From: Pisolithus tinctorius | Taxonomy: Eukaryota > Basidiomycota > Agaricomycetes > Boletales > Pisolithaceae | Assembly (NCBI GenBank): GCA_024663395.1 | Contig: JANFAH010000044.1 | Location: forward strand, 310,001-374,000 | Direction: 5' to 3' | Length of the DNA: 64,000 nucleotides | In this document: piece after piece, positions 1-10,637 of the stretch | Layout of the letters: every line of letters starts with the position of its first letter | Numbering within the stretch: the stretch's first letter is position 1 | Program-made: the position numbers and the translations under genes | Notes under the pieces: model-generated | Database searches by the model: none | Seen by the model: the letters and a program-made list of their open reading frames with translations, nothing else | What the model was told of the DNA's origin: nothing

Positions 1-550
1 CTTGAGACTTGCAGAGTATGATTGCTGGATACAATTTGAATAGCATTCTTTGGATGCCATGACTATTTCAAGCAATGATATGTATAGGACATTTGGAGCA
101 CAGCATTGAGTGAACCTGATTATGTCAGCAACTACTCATGCATATGGCTACACCCACTCAAATGCATTTATTCACTGCTCACTGCTCATCTGGTCACTGA
201 CTTTTCATCTCTGCACATATTTTTGGTACTGTTCTCTAGAAATTACACAGGGCTCAAAGGATATGAATCTTGTGTGAAGAATTATGCAATAATGGGCTCA
301 CAATCTTGGTTATATGTGTAATGGACATCTGCAAGGCAGACCTGTTTCTCATTGCCCTGATTCTGAATCTCCAAAAATCATGGTGATCTGACTTGAACTG
401 ATTGGTGCCATTGATTGAGCCTGTTATGTGACAATATATATCCCAATTGTGGGCAGAGGGCAATGTAAATGTCAGAGATACAGGGTAGGATGTTCAACAT
501 TTGCCTCTGTGGCATTTGTATAACATTTCATTGGTGTCCAGAGGGTGAGA
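1..550. other. No gene seen
   Basis: AT-rich, CpG-poor sequence without a convincing reading frame. It is probably decayed transposon or intergenic sequence flanking the hairpin cluster to its right. Confidence 0.5.
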
Positions 551-1133
551 TGGGATGTCCCAACATAGCCTGAGAGGCTGCTGTGGGACATCCCACTGGT
601 TTCTGGAAGGGGGGATGGGATGTCCCAACATAGCCTGAAAGGCTGTTGTGGGACATCCCACTGGCTGCTGGAGGGGGGGGGGGGGGGGGGGTGGGATGTC
701 CCAATGTAGCCTTATGATGGAAATGTGACCAGAGCTGGGATTGAAGGAACTTCTTAGGTGTTAACCAGATGCTCTGACTGCTCAGCTCTGTATATTGTCT
801 TGGTGATAGCATTAGTAGCATGGGGCATGGACCAGTGATGTGGGAACAAAACTATGTGGAGTGCAATGCACAGAATACACCATTGCCAACATGGTCCTTC
901 AATCTGGGAATTTTTGGAGTGCAACAAGGGTGCATGCCTCCTATGATCATGCAAATGGTCTGATAGCATTTTGGCCTTGTGTTATGTGGAGAGTGGTGTG
1001 GGACATCTGGCCAGACAGGGGGGTGGGACATCCCAACTTAGCCTTAGAGGCTGCTGTGGGACATCCCACTGCTGGCCAGATGGTGGGGAGGGATGTCCCA
1101 ATGTAGGCATAGGAGCTGTTGTGGGACATCCCA
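551..1133. repeat. Cluster of ~45-nt hairpin repeats
   Basis: At least four related imperfect palindromes lie at 551-595, 616-660, 1024-1068 and 1089-1133. Each starts near TGGGATGTCCCA and ends near TGGGACATCCCA. The arms are about 21 nt around a 3-nt loop, and each 12-nt end is itself close to palindromic. A half copy lies near 692-712. They are spaced like small foldback or MITE-type repeats. No protein is encoded and no target duplication was identified. Confidence 0.7.
673..691 (+). repeat. Homopolymer run of 19 G
   Basis: An uninterrupted G tract of 19 bases sits inside the hairpin cluster. It could form a G-quadruplex, or its length may be an assembly approximation. Confidence 0.85.
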
Positions 1134-2164
1134 CTGGTTGCCAGAGGGGGAGGACCAGTCCTAAGATTGAACCAGTGACCTCCTAGGTATTTACCAGGTG
1201 CTGCAACCACTGAGCCATATGGTCTGGGTACTAGTGTCAGTAGCTTAGGGGCTTAGACTAGCACTGTGGGAACATATCTCCATGAAGTTAATGCACAGAA
1301 TGCACCATCTCCAATGTGGTCCCTTCATCTGGCCACTTTTGGAGTGTAAAAACAGTGCACACCCCCTAGGGTCATGCAAATGGTCTGATTGCCTTTTGAC
1401 CTTGTGTCATGTGATGGATCAGGATTTACTGCTGTGTTTCCAGGAGGCCTTACTATCAGCCACCTTGTGTCCATGTAACTCACATGATCTGGACTTACTG
1501 TAGGCTTAGAGGCTGTTGTGGGACATCCCACTGCTTGGCAGAGGGAACAGTGGGATGTCCCATCCCAGCCTCAGAGGGCTATGATGGCACATCCTCCTAA
1601 GTTACCTTTGCAGACCAGCACAATGCCCCATGACAACCTCAGAGGCTCATCTGGGACATTCTGCCCTCTGCAGATGGTGTTGCAAAGGTGACCAACACCA
1701 TGTTCTATGCAGGGGACTTTGAGATATTGGCTGGTCACACAAGTGTTCAAAAACCATTCACTTCTTCCTTCATACAGTACAAAATTGCATGAGGTATAGA
1801 CACAAATTGATTGAATTTATTATTGCAATTTTCAAGGCAAATGTGGAGGCCAGGTGGGTCATCTCCCTGGCAACTAGTGAGATGTCCCAACACAGCAGAA
1901 TCACATTGCAAAGATGTACATGAAAAGTACTATTGTATACTACTATGCATGGTGGGATGGGAGGGGATGTATAGGTCAAAGGATACTTTGTGGATTAAAT
2001 CTGCCAGAGGAGCAAGGGGGCTAGGATTTCTGCAGCTATTTCAATGCTAATATAAGCTGCACTTTCAGGAGTAGGGACCCCAGTCACCCAAGGCAGTCTT
2101 GGGACATCCCAAATAATTGCATTTGAATGGATGGCTATGTGGGAAATCCCATCTGTCCCAGGGC
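1134..2164. other. Decayed repeat sequence, no gene
   Basis: Degenerate copies of the TGGGACATCCCA hairpin motif occur near 1519-1572, 1878 and 2098-2150. No reading frame with a recognisable product is seen. The left LTR and exon 1 of the antisense gene expected for element G1 are not recognisable here, so G1 looks truncated or replaced at this end. Confidence 0.5.
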
Positions 2165-2185
2165 CTAAAAATCTGCATAGCCCTG

Positions 2186-2878
2186 GGATATACCAGATGT
2201 CCCTGGGCAGACCTTTGTGAGCCAGGGCAGGGTAAGACCAGGGTCTGCATGCCCTGCCACAACAAAAAGAAGACATGCAGCTGGACATGGGAAGAGGCAG
2301 TGGCAGGGCCTTTGTAGAAGAGGGCAGGGACAGGGAGCTCCTGAGGGGAGAAGAAGAAGAAGCTGTGAGGGAAGGGGAAGGTGAGGGCAATGGAGATGGA
2401 GGAGGCAGATGACAAGTGGGAGGCAGGCAGAGAAGACAAGGAGGAGCCAGAAACACTGCACGAGGGACCCTCAGGAGCAGGGGTCTCCTCCTGGTGGGCA
2501 GAGTGGGAGTGGGAGCAGCTGCTGCAGGCTGCAGAGAGGTATGCAGAAGTGCATGAGAGGGCCATGACAGCCTTCAAGAGGATGGCAAGGGTGGCCAAGT
2601 GGATGGCAGAGGCCATGGAGCAGACAGCCAACAAGTGGGGGCTGTACCATGCCTGGGCAGAATGGGTGGAGATGAGGAGGGATGACATGCACAAGACCAG
2701 GATGGTGGAGTTCGAGCACACAGGAGGAGGATGGAAGAGGCCACAGTCAGAGGTGGCAGAGGACCAGAATGAGGAGGTGGATCAAGGTGTGGAGGGGGAT
2801 ATCAAGGAAGAAGTCAAAGGAGAACAGGAAGGTGGTGAAGGGCAGGAGGATCATGGAAAGCAGAGGATGGAAGAGTAG
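2186..2878 (+). pseudogene. Antisense zinc-cluster/coiled-coil gene of G1 (decayed)
   Basis: This lies on the strand opposite to G1 pol, convergent with its chromodomain. A cysteine cluster spans 2198-2278. The first Cys is changed to Tyr, and the rest reads C-x5-C-x9-C-x2-C-x6-C followed by Ser-Trp. The frame then contains stops (TAG and two TGA) before an open stretch at 2381-2878. That stretch is rich in Glu, Trp and Ala and predicted helical, ending in an acidic tail. It is clearly homologous to 38813-39310 in G4, and more distantly to the intact gene in G2. The upstream exon is not visible. It is probably a nuclear DNA- or chromatin-associated protein in origin, and its function is unknown. 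Confidence 0.7.
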
Positions 2879-3069
2879 ATTAGTTTTCTTTTTTTTTTTG
2901 TCTTTTGTTTTTAGTTTGTATATATTTTTGTACTACTATGAAATAGACTTGTGATTTTATTTGTGGTTCTGAGAAGTGAGATGGACAAGTGGAGGAAATT
3001 CTAAAGTACTTAAGGTAGTTTGGTAATGGGCAGAGTTGGCCTGAGGAGGAAGGTTATGTGGGTGGAGTA

Positions 3070-4325
3070 TTATGGTGGATGTTGGTACAGGCCAGGTTTG
3101 TGCAGATAGCACTCATGAAAAGTGGAGATGATGTTGGAGATGTGATCCAACTCAGTTGCAAGCAACCAAGAGGTTTCTTCATTGGTGTTCTTGTAACCAG
3201 CCCAGTGGACTAGGTACAGGAGTTGGCAGTAGCAGTGACAGTGGTCCACCTTAGAGTCAAGTATCTCTGACACTTCGTACTCAAGGTCACCATTGATATC
3301 CTATCCACTGGCAGAGGTGGAGGTTGTTGTCAGTTTGGTAAAGGGTTAGCTGCTGTGGCTTCCAGTTTTGAGACATGGAAGACTGGATGTACCAAGCACA
3401 TAGAGTCAGGGAGCTTAAGGGTGATGGAGTGCATACCTGGCCTGGCCAAGATGGTGAATGGACCTAAGTACTTTTCAGATAGTTTTTCCAAGGGACAAGT
3501 AGAGCAGAAGTACTTGGCTTTGACATAGGCCTGTTCTCCAACCTTGAACTCAGGTGGAGGTATGCATTTGGCATCTGCTGGACCCTGGAAGTGCTGCTGA
3601 GCAGTGGACATTTCAGAGTGGAGGAATTCATGGAGGGCAGAGAGCTCAATGACATAGTCATGAGCCCATGGAGAGGTGAAGTCCTGGTCAGGGACCACAG
3701 ACAGGTTTGGATGGCATCCCTTGTTAGCAAAGAAGGGAGAGACTCCAGTTGTTGCACTTGGTGCATTGTTAAAAGTGAACTCTGCTAGGGGTAAGAGCTC
3801 AGCCCAGTTGTCCTGTTGGTAGTTACAGTAGATGTGGAGGTACTGCTTGAGGGTCTGGTTTGTTTGCTTGGTCTGGCCATTGCCTTCTGGGTGGTAACCT
3901 GAAGTGAAGTGAAGATGCATGTCAAGGGCCTTTCCTAGAGAGTGGAAGAAGTGAGAGACAAACTCAGGACCTCTGTCAGAGGTGACATTAGCAGGTACCC
4001 CATGCTTGGAGAAGACATGGGTAAGGAGGAGCTTAGTGAGTTCAGTGAAGGTGATGGAGTCGTGAGTGGGGATGAACATGCTTGCTTTGAGAGGCAGTCC
4101 ACCACCACAAGGATGGCAGAGTAACCATCAGAGTTGGGGAGGTGTTTGATGAAGTCCATGGAGATGGAGTTCCAAGATCTCTCTGGGACAGGGAGTTGCT
4201 TCAGTAGACCATAGGGGTGGTGACACAGAGTTTTGCTCCATCCACAGGTGGTGCAGCACCTGACATATTCTTTCACATCAGAGCAGAGGTTAGGCCACAC
4301 ATAGTCTCTGTGGATGAGTTCTAGG
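3070..4325 (-). pseudogene. G1 integrase C-terminal half and chromodomain
   Basis: This is the continuation of G1 pol beyond the hAT insertion. From high to low coordinates it shows the zinc-finger cysteines of the integrase N-terminus (about 4250), the first catalytic Asp in SMDFIKHLP, the second in SDRGPEF, and the Glu region after YHPEGNGQT. A GPF-type module and a chromodomain (3070-3273, with LVHWAGY) follow. A frame break lies between integrase and chromodomain. The 8-bp target duplication of the hAT element occupies 4318-4325. Confidence 0.85.
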
Positions 4326-7131
4326 TAGTGCTGGGGGCAGAATTATTTTCAGTTGATATCTGCTGGCACAATGGTGCAGTGGCAGTTGGTGAAATGGCAC
4401 AAGGTGGCAGAATCAGTTTTTTTTTTTCCCTACTTACCATGCATACAACTATTGTAAATGAATACCAATTCTTAACTAGAGACCTTCTGACGATGTCAGT
4501 GAGCCAATATCCCAAGTTGTGCTGCCTTCAGATGCTTTCTTGAGTGCAGTAACCTCCTCCCTGAATCCTCTTGGAGCCAACCCCTTATCCACATGATCCA
4601 GTTCATCCCATGCATACAAACCTCCATCAAGAACTCTAGACAGTGCACCATCATCCAACTGATCAACATCACTCATGCATGCCTCTGCTTTCTCATGCTC
4701 AAGCTCCACAAAAGCTTCAACAAGTTCTTCATCTGTGATGGATTCAGGGCCAGCAAGATAGTCATCTGGGTCATGAGTGTTAGCTGCCAGTGGTGGGACC
4801 CATGAGAAAGTCCGTTCGAGGTCAGCTGCCAGTTCTGTATCAATTCCAGGTGTTGGCTGGGTGTGCATGTGGGCATGTTTCCAATGCATTGACTTCCCAG
4901 CTGCGTGATCCATTTTCCAAAGATGGTAAGAGTAGTGCACACATGCTTTGCTGAGCATTTGAAATGTTTCGACTGTAAGGCCACATCGCTTGTGAGACTG
5001 AACACCACCAAGGTCTGAAAAATAATGCTCAACATCAGCTGCATGAGGGACCATTGAATGGATTGTGATGGCCATTAGCTTTAATGGACATTTTTCTGCA
5101 CTGATAGGAAGTGACTCCCACCATGCGAGAGCATCTGCTTCTCCACCAGCAAAGACACCAGAGCACTTATAGTACTCTTTGAGATTGTGGACAACAGAGA
5201 TTGCAAGAGCCTCATTCCACCTCCATTGCTTCGCAATCTTGAGTGCAGCCTCAACCATAAATTGGAAGGAATGTCCACTTGCAACCTGGGAGATTGCAAG
5301 CTTCCAGCACATTGGATGAAGGAATAGTGCAAGCGAGTGGATGGTTGTGTTCATTGCATGGAAACAGCAATTGAACACAGTCTGTGCATGGGCCCAGAAG
5401 GAAGCATCATCCCCATCCTCAAGGCTAAGCTTGGACACCGTCCTTGCACAGTGTATGAGGGTAAGCATGCAGTCTGCAAGTGATGTGTCATGTGACTTGC
5501 AGTCCCCAATAGCATCAACAAGGGGTTGGGCAGTCTTGATTAGTTGTCCAATTGCATTCCAAAATTCTGCATCATGCAACACAGTTGTGATGACATCCTT
5601 TGCAACTGGGGTAAATCCACCAATTTGGCACTGTGCATCTGGGTGAACACAAACTAGGGTAAGTGCATTGCTAGCAACATTTACATTATGTCAGTAAAAT
5701 TATAGCTTAAATTAATATCACTAATAACAATACTTACCGATGCTTGTTGACACTGATTGCCTGAAGAATCAGTGCATACCATTGTGTTTTGCAATTTTGC
5801 TTCAGGGTTCGTCTGATGCCATCCTTCCTGGCTTGTTCCTTCAACTGACCTCCCCAGTAATGCGAATTATTGAAAAATGAGACAATACAAGTGGCCTGTG
5901 CAATGACCTGCTTCATCTGTGGGTGTGCACAAATCTTGCCAATGATATTATTAATCCCATGAAGAAAGCAAGGGAGTGACTGTAAGAGAGTCAATTAAGA
6001 GGCCTATACTATGATATGAAATACTGGGTTGGACATACTATGATCCAATAATATTTATCCTGGAATTTCTGCCAAAAAGCTTGCATAACAGTGGGATTAT
6101 CAGTCGTTACAGCAATGAAATTACGACCATCTTCCAATTCCATCATTTTCAGTGACTGCACTGCTGCCTCGAGTATCTTGTCTGCAGATGCATGGTGGCC
6201 AGTCAAGTCTGTAAGACTCAACACTACTGGGAACTGATAAATCTCTGCTGCAATTGTGCCATATAAGCTTCGCTTTAGCTTATCCTCCCAACCATCAATA
6301 AGGAAGGTAAGCCATTTCCTGTCCTTCAGCCTTGCAATATCATCAAGTTGAATCTGACACTCTTCACTAGCCAGAATAGAGTGCGAGAGCACATAACAAG
6401 AGGCAGGGGTATATGAAGGTCGGATCTTGTCAAGCCAGTTGAGAAAGAACCAATTTCCTGTGACGGAGAATGGTACATTGGCATGTACAAGGAATCTACA
6501 CCAACCAATAACTAGTGAGTCCATGCACTGAACTTAGAAACCTGTAGCGACACACCGGAACAGTTTGACATTCATGTGCTCTAGTTGGGCCTTAGTCATT
6601 GGGGAATCAACATAGCCCAGCAGTGAACCCTGGCATTTCACTGGCACAAGTGTTCCAGCTGTGCTTGTAGACAAAATCAGTGAAGTGCTAGATACCTCAG
6701 GCAGGGCCACCTCTGCATTCTTTGTGGCCAAGAAGGTTTGTGGTGCATTATGGACAGTTGGTGGTACATTTGGGCACCTGGCTGTATCAGTGAGGTGTCA
6801 GATGTGATTATTATCATGGCCCTCAATTTGAGAACCTGTCCCTGCTGATGTCATGCAGTGTATGCATTCATAGTACCAGCAATTAGACTTGTTGTTGACT
6901 TTCCCAAGCCACCGGAAATTGTCTGTTACAAGCTTTGGGGGCAGGCGGCCTTTCTGTGACATCATAGCATCAGAGTTGACCATTTGTGCTCATACAGTTT
7001 AAAATTTCCATAGCATATGTGACTGGACACTAATCTGACAGCTTGTTTATTCTGCCACCTTCTGCCAGACCCAGAACACTATGGCTGGCAATTGCCACTG
7101 GCAAAATGGCAAACTTCTGCCAACAGCACTA
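4326..7131 (-). mobile_element. hAT DNA transposon inserted in G1 integrase
   Basis: This 2806-bp element is bounded by terminal inverted repeats beginning TAGTGCTG, about 17 bp with two mismatches (TAGTGCTGGGGGCAGAA against TAGTGCTGTTGGCAGAA). The flanking 8-bp direct repeat GTTCTAGG lies at 4318-4325 and 7132-7139. An 8-bp duplication and a TAGNG terminus are diagnostic of hAT elements. The element interrupts G1 pol between the integrase HHCC region and its core, and it carries a degenerate transposase on the minus strand. Confidence 0.93.
4476..6983 (-). pseudogene. hAT transposase, spliced, two nonsense mutations
   Basis: Three exons are visible (about 6983-6039, 5979-5738, 5653-4476), separated by GT-AG introns at 5980-6038 and 5654-5737. 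The N-terminus has a CxxC and His-rich BED-like finger (about 6880). The first catalytic Asp lies in LIDGWED, the second in TTDNPTV. The C-terminus holds the hAT dimerisation region with WWESLP and VPHAADVEHYFS, where the acidic catalytic residue is expected. The first exon contains TGA at 6798-6800 and TAA at 6534-6536 in an otherwise single frame. This copy should not make full-length enzyme unless those stops are sequence errors. Confidence 0.85.
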
Positions 7132-7139
7132 GTTCTAGG

Positions 7140-8424
7140 GTGCAGTTTTGCCCAAAATGGCCTGCCAGAGGGTGGTCATGGTTGAACTGAAGCACTTGAA
7201 GGCAGAGATCATCAATATCGGGGACAAAGATGCATCTGTCAAGGCAGAGCAGACCATTGGAGTCCAGGGACCACCAAGGCTTAGTCAGAGTTGGGAGATG
7301 GCTGGAAGAGACAGGGTCAGATGGTAGGGTGGAGATGATGTTGGAGTGCAAGCACTCAACATCAAAGACCATGGCAGTGTGGAGCACAGGTGCCATGAGG
7401 GTAGTGGTATGGAGGGACAACATGAGTTGCTCCTGTGTAAACATAGGTTGGAGATTGTGATGATTTACCTGTGCATAGTCCCTATCCCCCCCTTTTGGGT
7501 AGACATCCCAACATCATGTAAGTGCATCAGGTTTGGCTCCCAGGCAGCCAGGTCAGAAGTGGATGGAAAGGTTGAACTGTGAAAGGTACTCCAACCAGTG
7601 GGCCTGTTGATGAGTGAGAACCTTAGAGGTGGCAAAGTACTCAAGGTTTTTGTGGTCTATCACCATGTCAACAGGTAAGGTGGAACCTTCTAGGTAATGC
7701 CACCAATGGCAGAAGGCCTCAAAGATAGCCAACAGCTCCTTGTCATGGGTATCATAGTTGAGTTCTGGTGCAGTCATGGTGCAGGAGTAGAAAGTGACTG
7801 GGCAGAGTTCATCATCAGAGCAGGTGAGCAACTAAATGCCAGCAATGGCATAGTCAGAGGCATTGGTTTCAACTGTAAGTGGAGCATTAGGAACCCAGTG
7901 AGTGAGAATAGGGGTGGAGCTGAAGGCATCCTTCAGGCAGAGGAAGGCAGAGTGGCACTCCTTGGAAAAGTTCCAAGGAGCACCCTTTCATGTGAGGCAG
8001 GTGAGCAGAATGACAATTTGTAGTTATTACATCAGTAAATCACTTTCACTGGCCAGAGCTGTCCAGAGCTGTCTAGCACTGGACAGATTCCCCAGGACTG
8101 CCAGCTCACAAAGTGGTTTACTGATGTAATGAATTGTCTGTAGAAGTTTGCAAAGTCAAGGAAGGACCAGATATCTCACACCTTCTGCCACTCAGGCCAG
8201 TCATGGACTGCCTGAACCTTCTTGGTGGACATGGTGAGACCAGAGGGAGAAAGAATGTAGCCAAGGTACTCAATGGAGTCGGAGTGGAACTTGCACTTCT
8301 CCAGCTTGGCATAGAGGCCATGCTTTCAAAGGTGGCAGAGTACCTCTTTTACATGTTCATGGTGCGACTCCATGCCCTGCAAATAAATCAGGATGTCATC
8401 AAGGTATACCATGATGTAGACATC
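7140..8424 (-). pseudogene. G1 pol: end of reverse transcriptase, RNase H, start of integrase
   Basis: This middle fragment of G1 pol lies between the young G2 insertion (right) and the hAT insertion (left). It encodes the end of RT, RNase H (with NYDTHDKELLAIFEAF and VIDHKNLEYF), and the integrase zinc finger (HDHPLAGHFGQN). The frame is broken several times, including by the 97-bp MITE at 8030-8126. The reading order matches the intact G2 protein and the G4 copy. Confidence 0.85.
8030..8126. mobile_element. 97-bp MITE with TA target duplication
   Basis: The left end reads CATCAGTAAATCACTTT and the right end is its inverse with one mismatch (complement CATCAGTAAACCACTTT). It is flanked by TA at 8028-8029 and 8127-8128. 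The homologous site in G4 (36640-36655 region) is uninterrupted, so this is a clean insertion. The TA duplication and short inverted repeats fit a Stowaway-like, Tc1/mariner-mobilised MITE. Confidence 0.85.
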
Positions 8425-8952
8425 TGTCAAGTACGAGGATTGTCCGGGTTGAGTCCGGACCGGAGACCGATGCGGGCACGAAGCCGAGGGGTCGGGGTCA
8501 GGGGTGAAGTCGAGGATGCAGATGTTTGGACTGTTTGGACTTAGCGACTGAGGATACAGCGCTATTCCCTTGCGTGGATCTCAGTCCGAGTCCGAGGCCA
8601 AGGCGGGGTTATCAGGAGATACTTAGTTGATTTCAGACTAAGGAGTACAGGCCGAGTAACTATGAGCTTATATACCAGAAGTAACTATAGTACGGAGACT
8701 GGTAATGCCGGTCTCGCAAAGATTGCTAAGCAGATTGGTAAGACGAGGATTACTAACGTATGACTAAGGTAACGGAGACCGGGACAGGCAGACCGGGGAC
8801 AGGACCGGGGACAGGACTTAACCGAAATGACAGACACTGCAAAGCAGTGTCTACCACGCTAGACCGACTGGAGATATGGGACTGGCGAGGCCAAGGCCGG
8901 ACTAAGTGAGTGCGAGGCCGAGTCCGACTGGGGTCGAGACATGACTATGACA
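8425..8952 (-). repeat. G2 3' LTR
   Basis: This 528-bp LTR, read on the minus strand, is the downstream copy. It differs from 15493-16020 by 14 transitions, all at CpG dinucleotides. It lies 137 bp upstream of the start of the plus-strand antisense gene, so it could also supply that gene's promoter. Confidence 0.95.
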
Positions 8953-9089
8953 GTATCCCCCTCTTAGGGGTCGAACCCATGAGACCCCTGCGAGAGTGGT
9001 AGGCTGAGTCCGAAAGTTGGCTGAGTTCGAAAAATTGATACTTGTGGCCCGCTAAGCCCTTTGCGTCTTTCTTTCACATCCTAACTATC

Positions 9090-10181
9090 ATGTCCAACTC
9101 AAGACTGATCGTCGCCGCTGACAACAACAACGAAGGCCGAGTCGTTGTTGATTGGGCCCAAGTCCCTGATGACGACATCAGGTACGACACTGATGACGAG
9201 GAGGAGGTGATGAGGGCGAAGGCGAAGGAGAGGAAGAGAAGAAAGGCGGCTGAACAAGCCCGGCGCGAAGAGCAGGTGCGGCTTGAGGCCGAAAGGGTGG
9301 CGAGGGAGCAGGCCGAAGCCGAGAGGGCAGCGCGGGAGAGGGCTGAGGCCGAGAGAGCAGAGAGGGAGGCTGAGGAGAAGAAGGCGCGCGAAGAGGAGGA
9401 GAGACGGGAGGCCGAGCGTAAGTGTAAGGCCGGGGCCGGCAAAGGTGATGAGGCCGGTACTAGTGGTGAGGCCGGGGGTGAAGTGAAGCGGGTGGTAATG
9501 GACCCCGGGTGAGTATCTTTTTGATCTGGTGTGCGTTTTTCTTTTAACCTTCTTTTCAGTTGTACTCGCTGCGCCCGGGCTCAAGTCGTCTGCGAGTTTG
9601 TCGTAGACGGCAACAAGAAGTGCGTCGCCTGCGTGCGATGCAATCATTCAAAAGGTAAATGCCGGTGGCCCAGGGATGGCAAGGATGCCGAGGCCGGTCC
9701 TAAGGCCGCTCTCAAAGCCGACAAGGGGAAAAAGAGGAAGGCGGACGACGAAACGCCTGAGCCCGGGCCTAGCAAGAAGAAGGCGAAGGCCGTTGAGAAG
9801 CCGCTGGAGGTGCTGGATGTCGATGAAGACGAGGCCGGTGGGAGCAGACTGAGGGGACCCGGTGCGACAGCGTTCTTGGGCTTGGAAGACAAGCTCGAGC
9901 GCTTGATCGACGTCGCGGGACTTATCGCAAACAACCTGGCAGGCCTCTTCGAGGCCCATGAGGCCATGGCCGAGAACTCTGGCAGGATCGCCGACGCGCT
10001 TGAGGCGATGCTCGACGAGTCCTACGGCTTCGGGATGGCAGTGTCTCCCTCGGACTCGGGCTCGTCTGAGCTCGACTCTGACGAGCTGCGCGAGGAGGCC
10101 GACTGGCTGAAGGCCCATGGCGAGGAAGAGGAGGAGTCCAAGGGGGAGGACGAAGGGGAGGACGAGACCATGGCTGAGTAG
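9090..10181 (+). CDS. Antisense Zn2Cys6-like/coiled-coil protein carried by G2
   Basis: The join is 9090-9508 and 9560-10181 with a 51-bp GT-AG intron, giving 346 aa. Residues about 45-125 are an Arg/Glu/Ala-rich helix, probably coiled coil. The cluster starts right after the intron: C141-x2-C144-x6-C151-x12-C164-x2-C167-x6-C174. This matches the spacing of fungal Zn2Cys6 binuclear DNA-binding clusters, with one extra Cys at 161. Lys-rich nuclear-localisation-like stretches, a helical domain (about 240-290) and an acidic tail follow. The gene runs opposite to gag-pol and converges on the chromodomain. It is not a gag, pol or env protein. A DNA-binding or regulatory role is inferred from the cluster only. 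Being antisense, its intron is not spliceable from the element's genomic RNA, which would let it survive retrotransposition. Confidence 0.8.
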
Positions 10182-10355
10182 CTTGTAGCGTAGGTCTTGT
10201 AGTTCCTTCCTCTGCGAATGTCAAGTGTCCGGTGTCCGGTCCTCTATAGTATAGTAAGAGAAGACAAGAAAGAGAAAACATAGTAAGTAGAGATCAAGAA
10301 AACTAGATACTGGTAGAAGACAGAACAGAAAACTGAGGCCGGTTGAGACCGGTGC
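10182..10355. other. Convergent 3' ends of antisense gene and pol
   Basis: A short gap lies between the stop of the antisense gene and the end of the chromodomain frame. The two transcripts converge here. No further gene is seen. Confidence 0.5.
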
Positions 10356-10637
10356 TCATTGGAAGGGGCCGGGTTTATTAGGATAGTGAGAATGGAACTC
10401 TTGCACGAGTTCAGAGGCATTGTCTAGCTCTGTAGCTAGTACCCAAGTGGTCTCTTCATCGGTCCCTTCATAGCCGGACCACCAGACTAAGTACTGTAAC
10501 CAACACTGGCGTCGTCGGTCGACCTTGGAGTCGAGGATTTCTGCCACCTCGAACTCTAGTTCGCCATCGACTTCGACCGGTGGGGGTGGTGGTTGAGTCT
10601 GGTTCGGGATGGTGTTAGGGACAGCCGGCTCGAGTTA
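10356..10637 (-). pseudogene. G2 chromodomain, cut off by a nonsense codon
   Basis: This is the C-terminal tail of G2 pol, in the same frame but after a TAA at 10635-10637. In G4 the codon at the same place (after HVS) is CAA, so one C-to-T change explains the stop. The chromodomain at 10356-10547 has the aromatic-rich core (LQYLVWWSGY, then TTWVLATEL). Chromodomains of this lineage recruit integrase to modified histones. Without read-through this copy's integrase would lack it. Confidence 0.88.

Noticed and set aside
551..1133. Possible CRISPR array
   Set aside because: Repeats are irregularly spaced palindromes in a eukaryotic genome with no spacer structure or cas genes.
9074..9647. Minus-strand Ser/Leu-rich ORFs opposite the antisense gene
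   Set aside because: They are shadows of a high-GC coiled-coil coding region; the plus-strand frame has splice consistency and the cysteine cluster.
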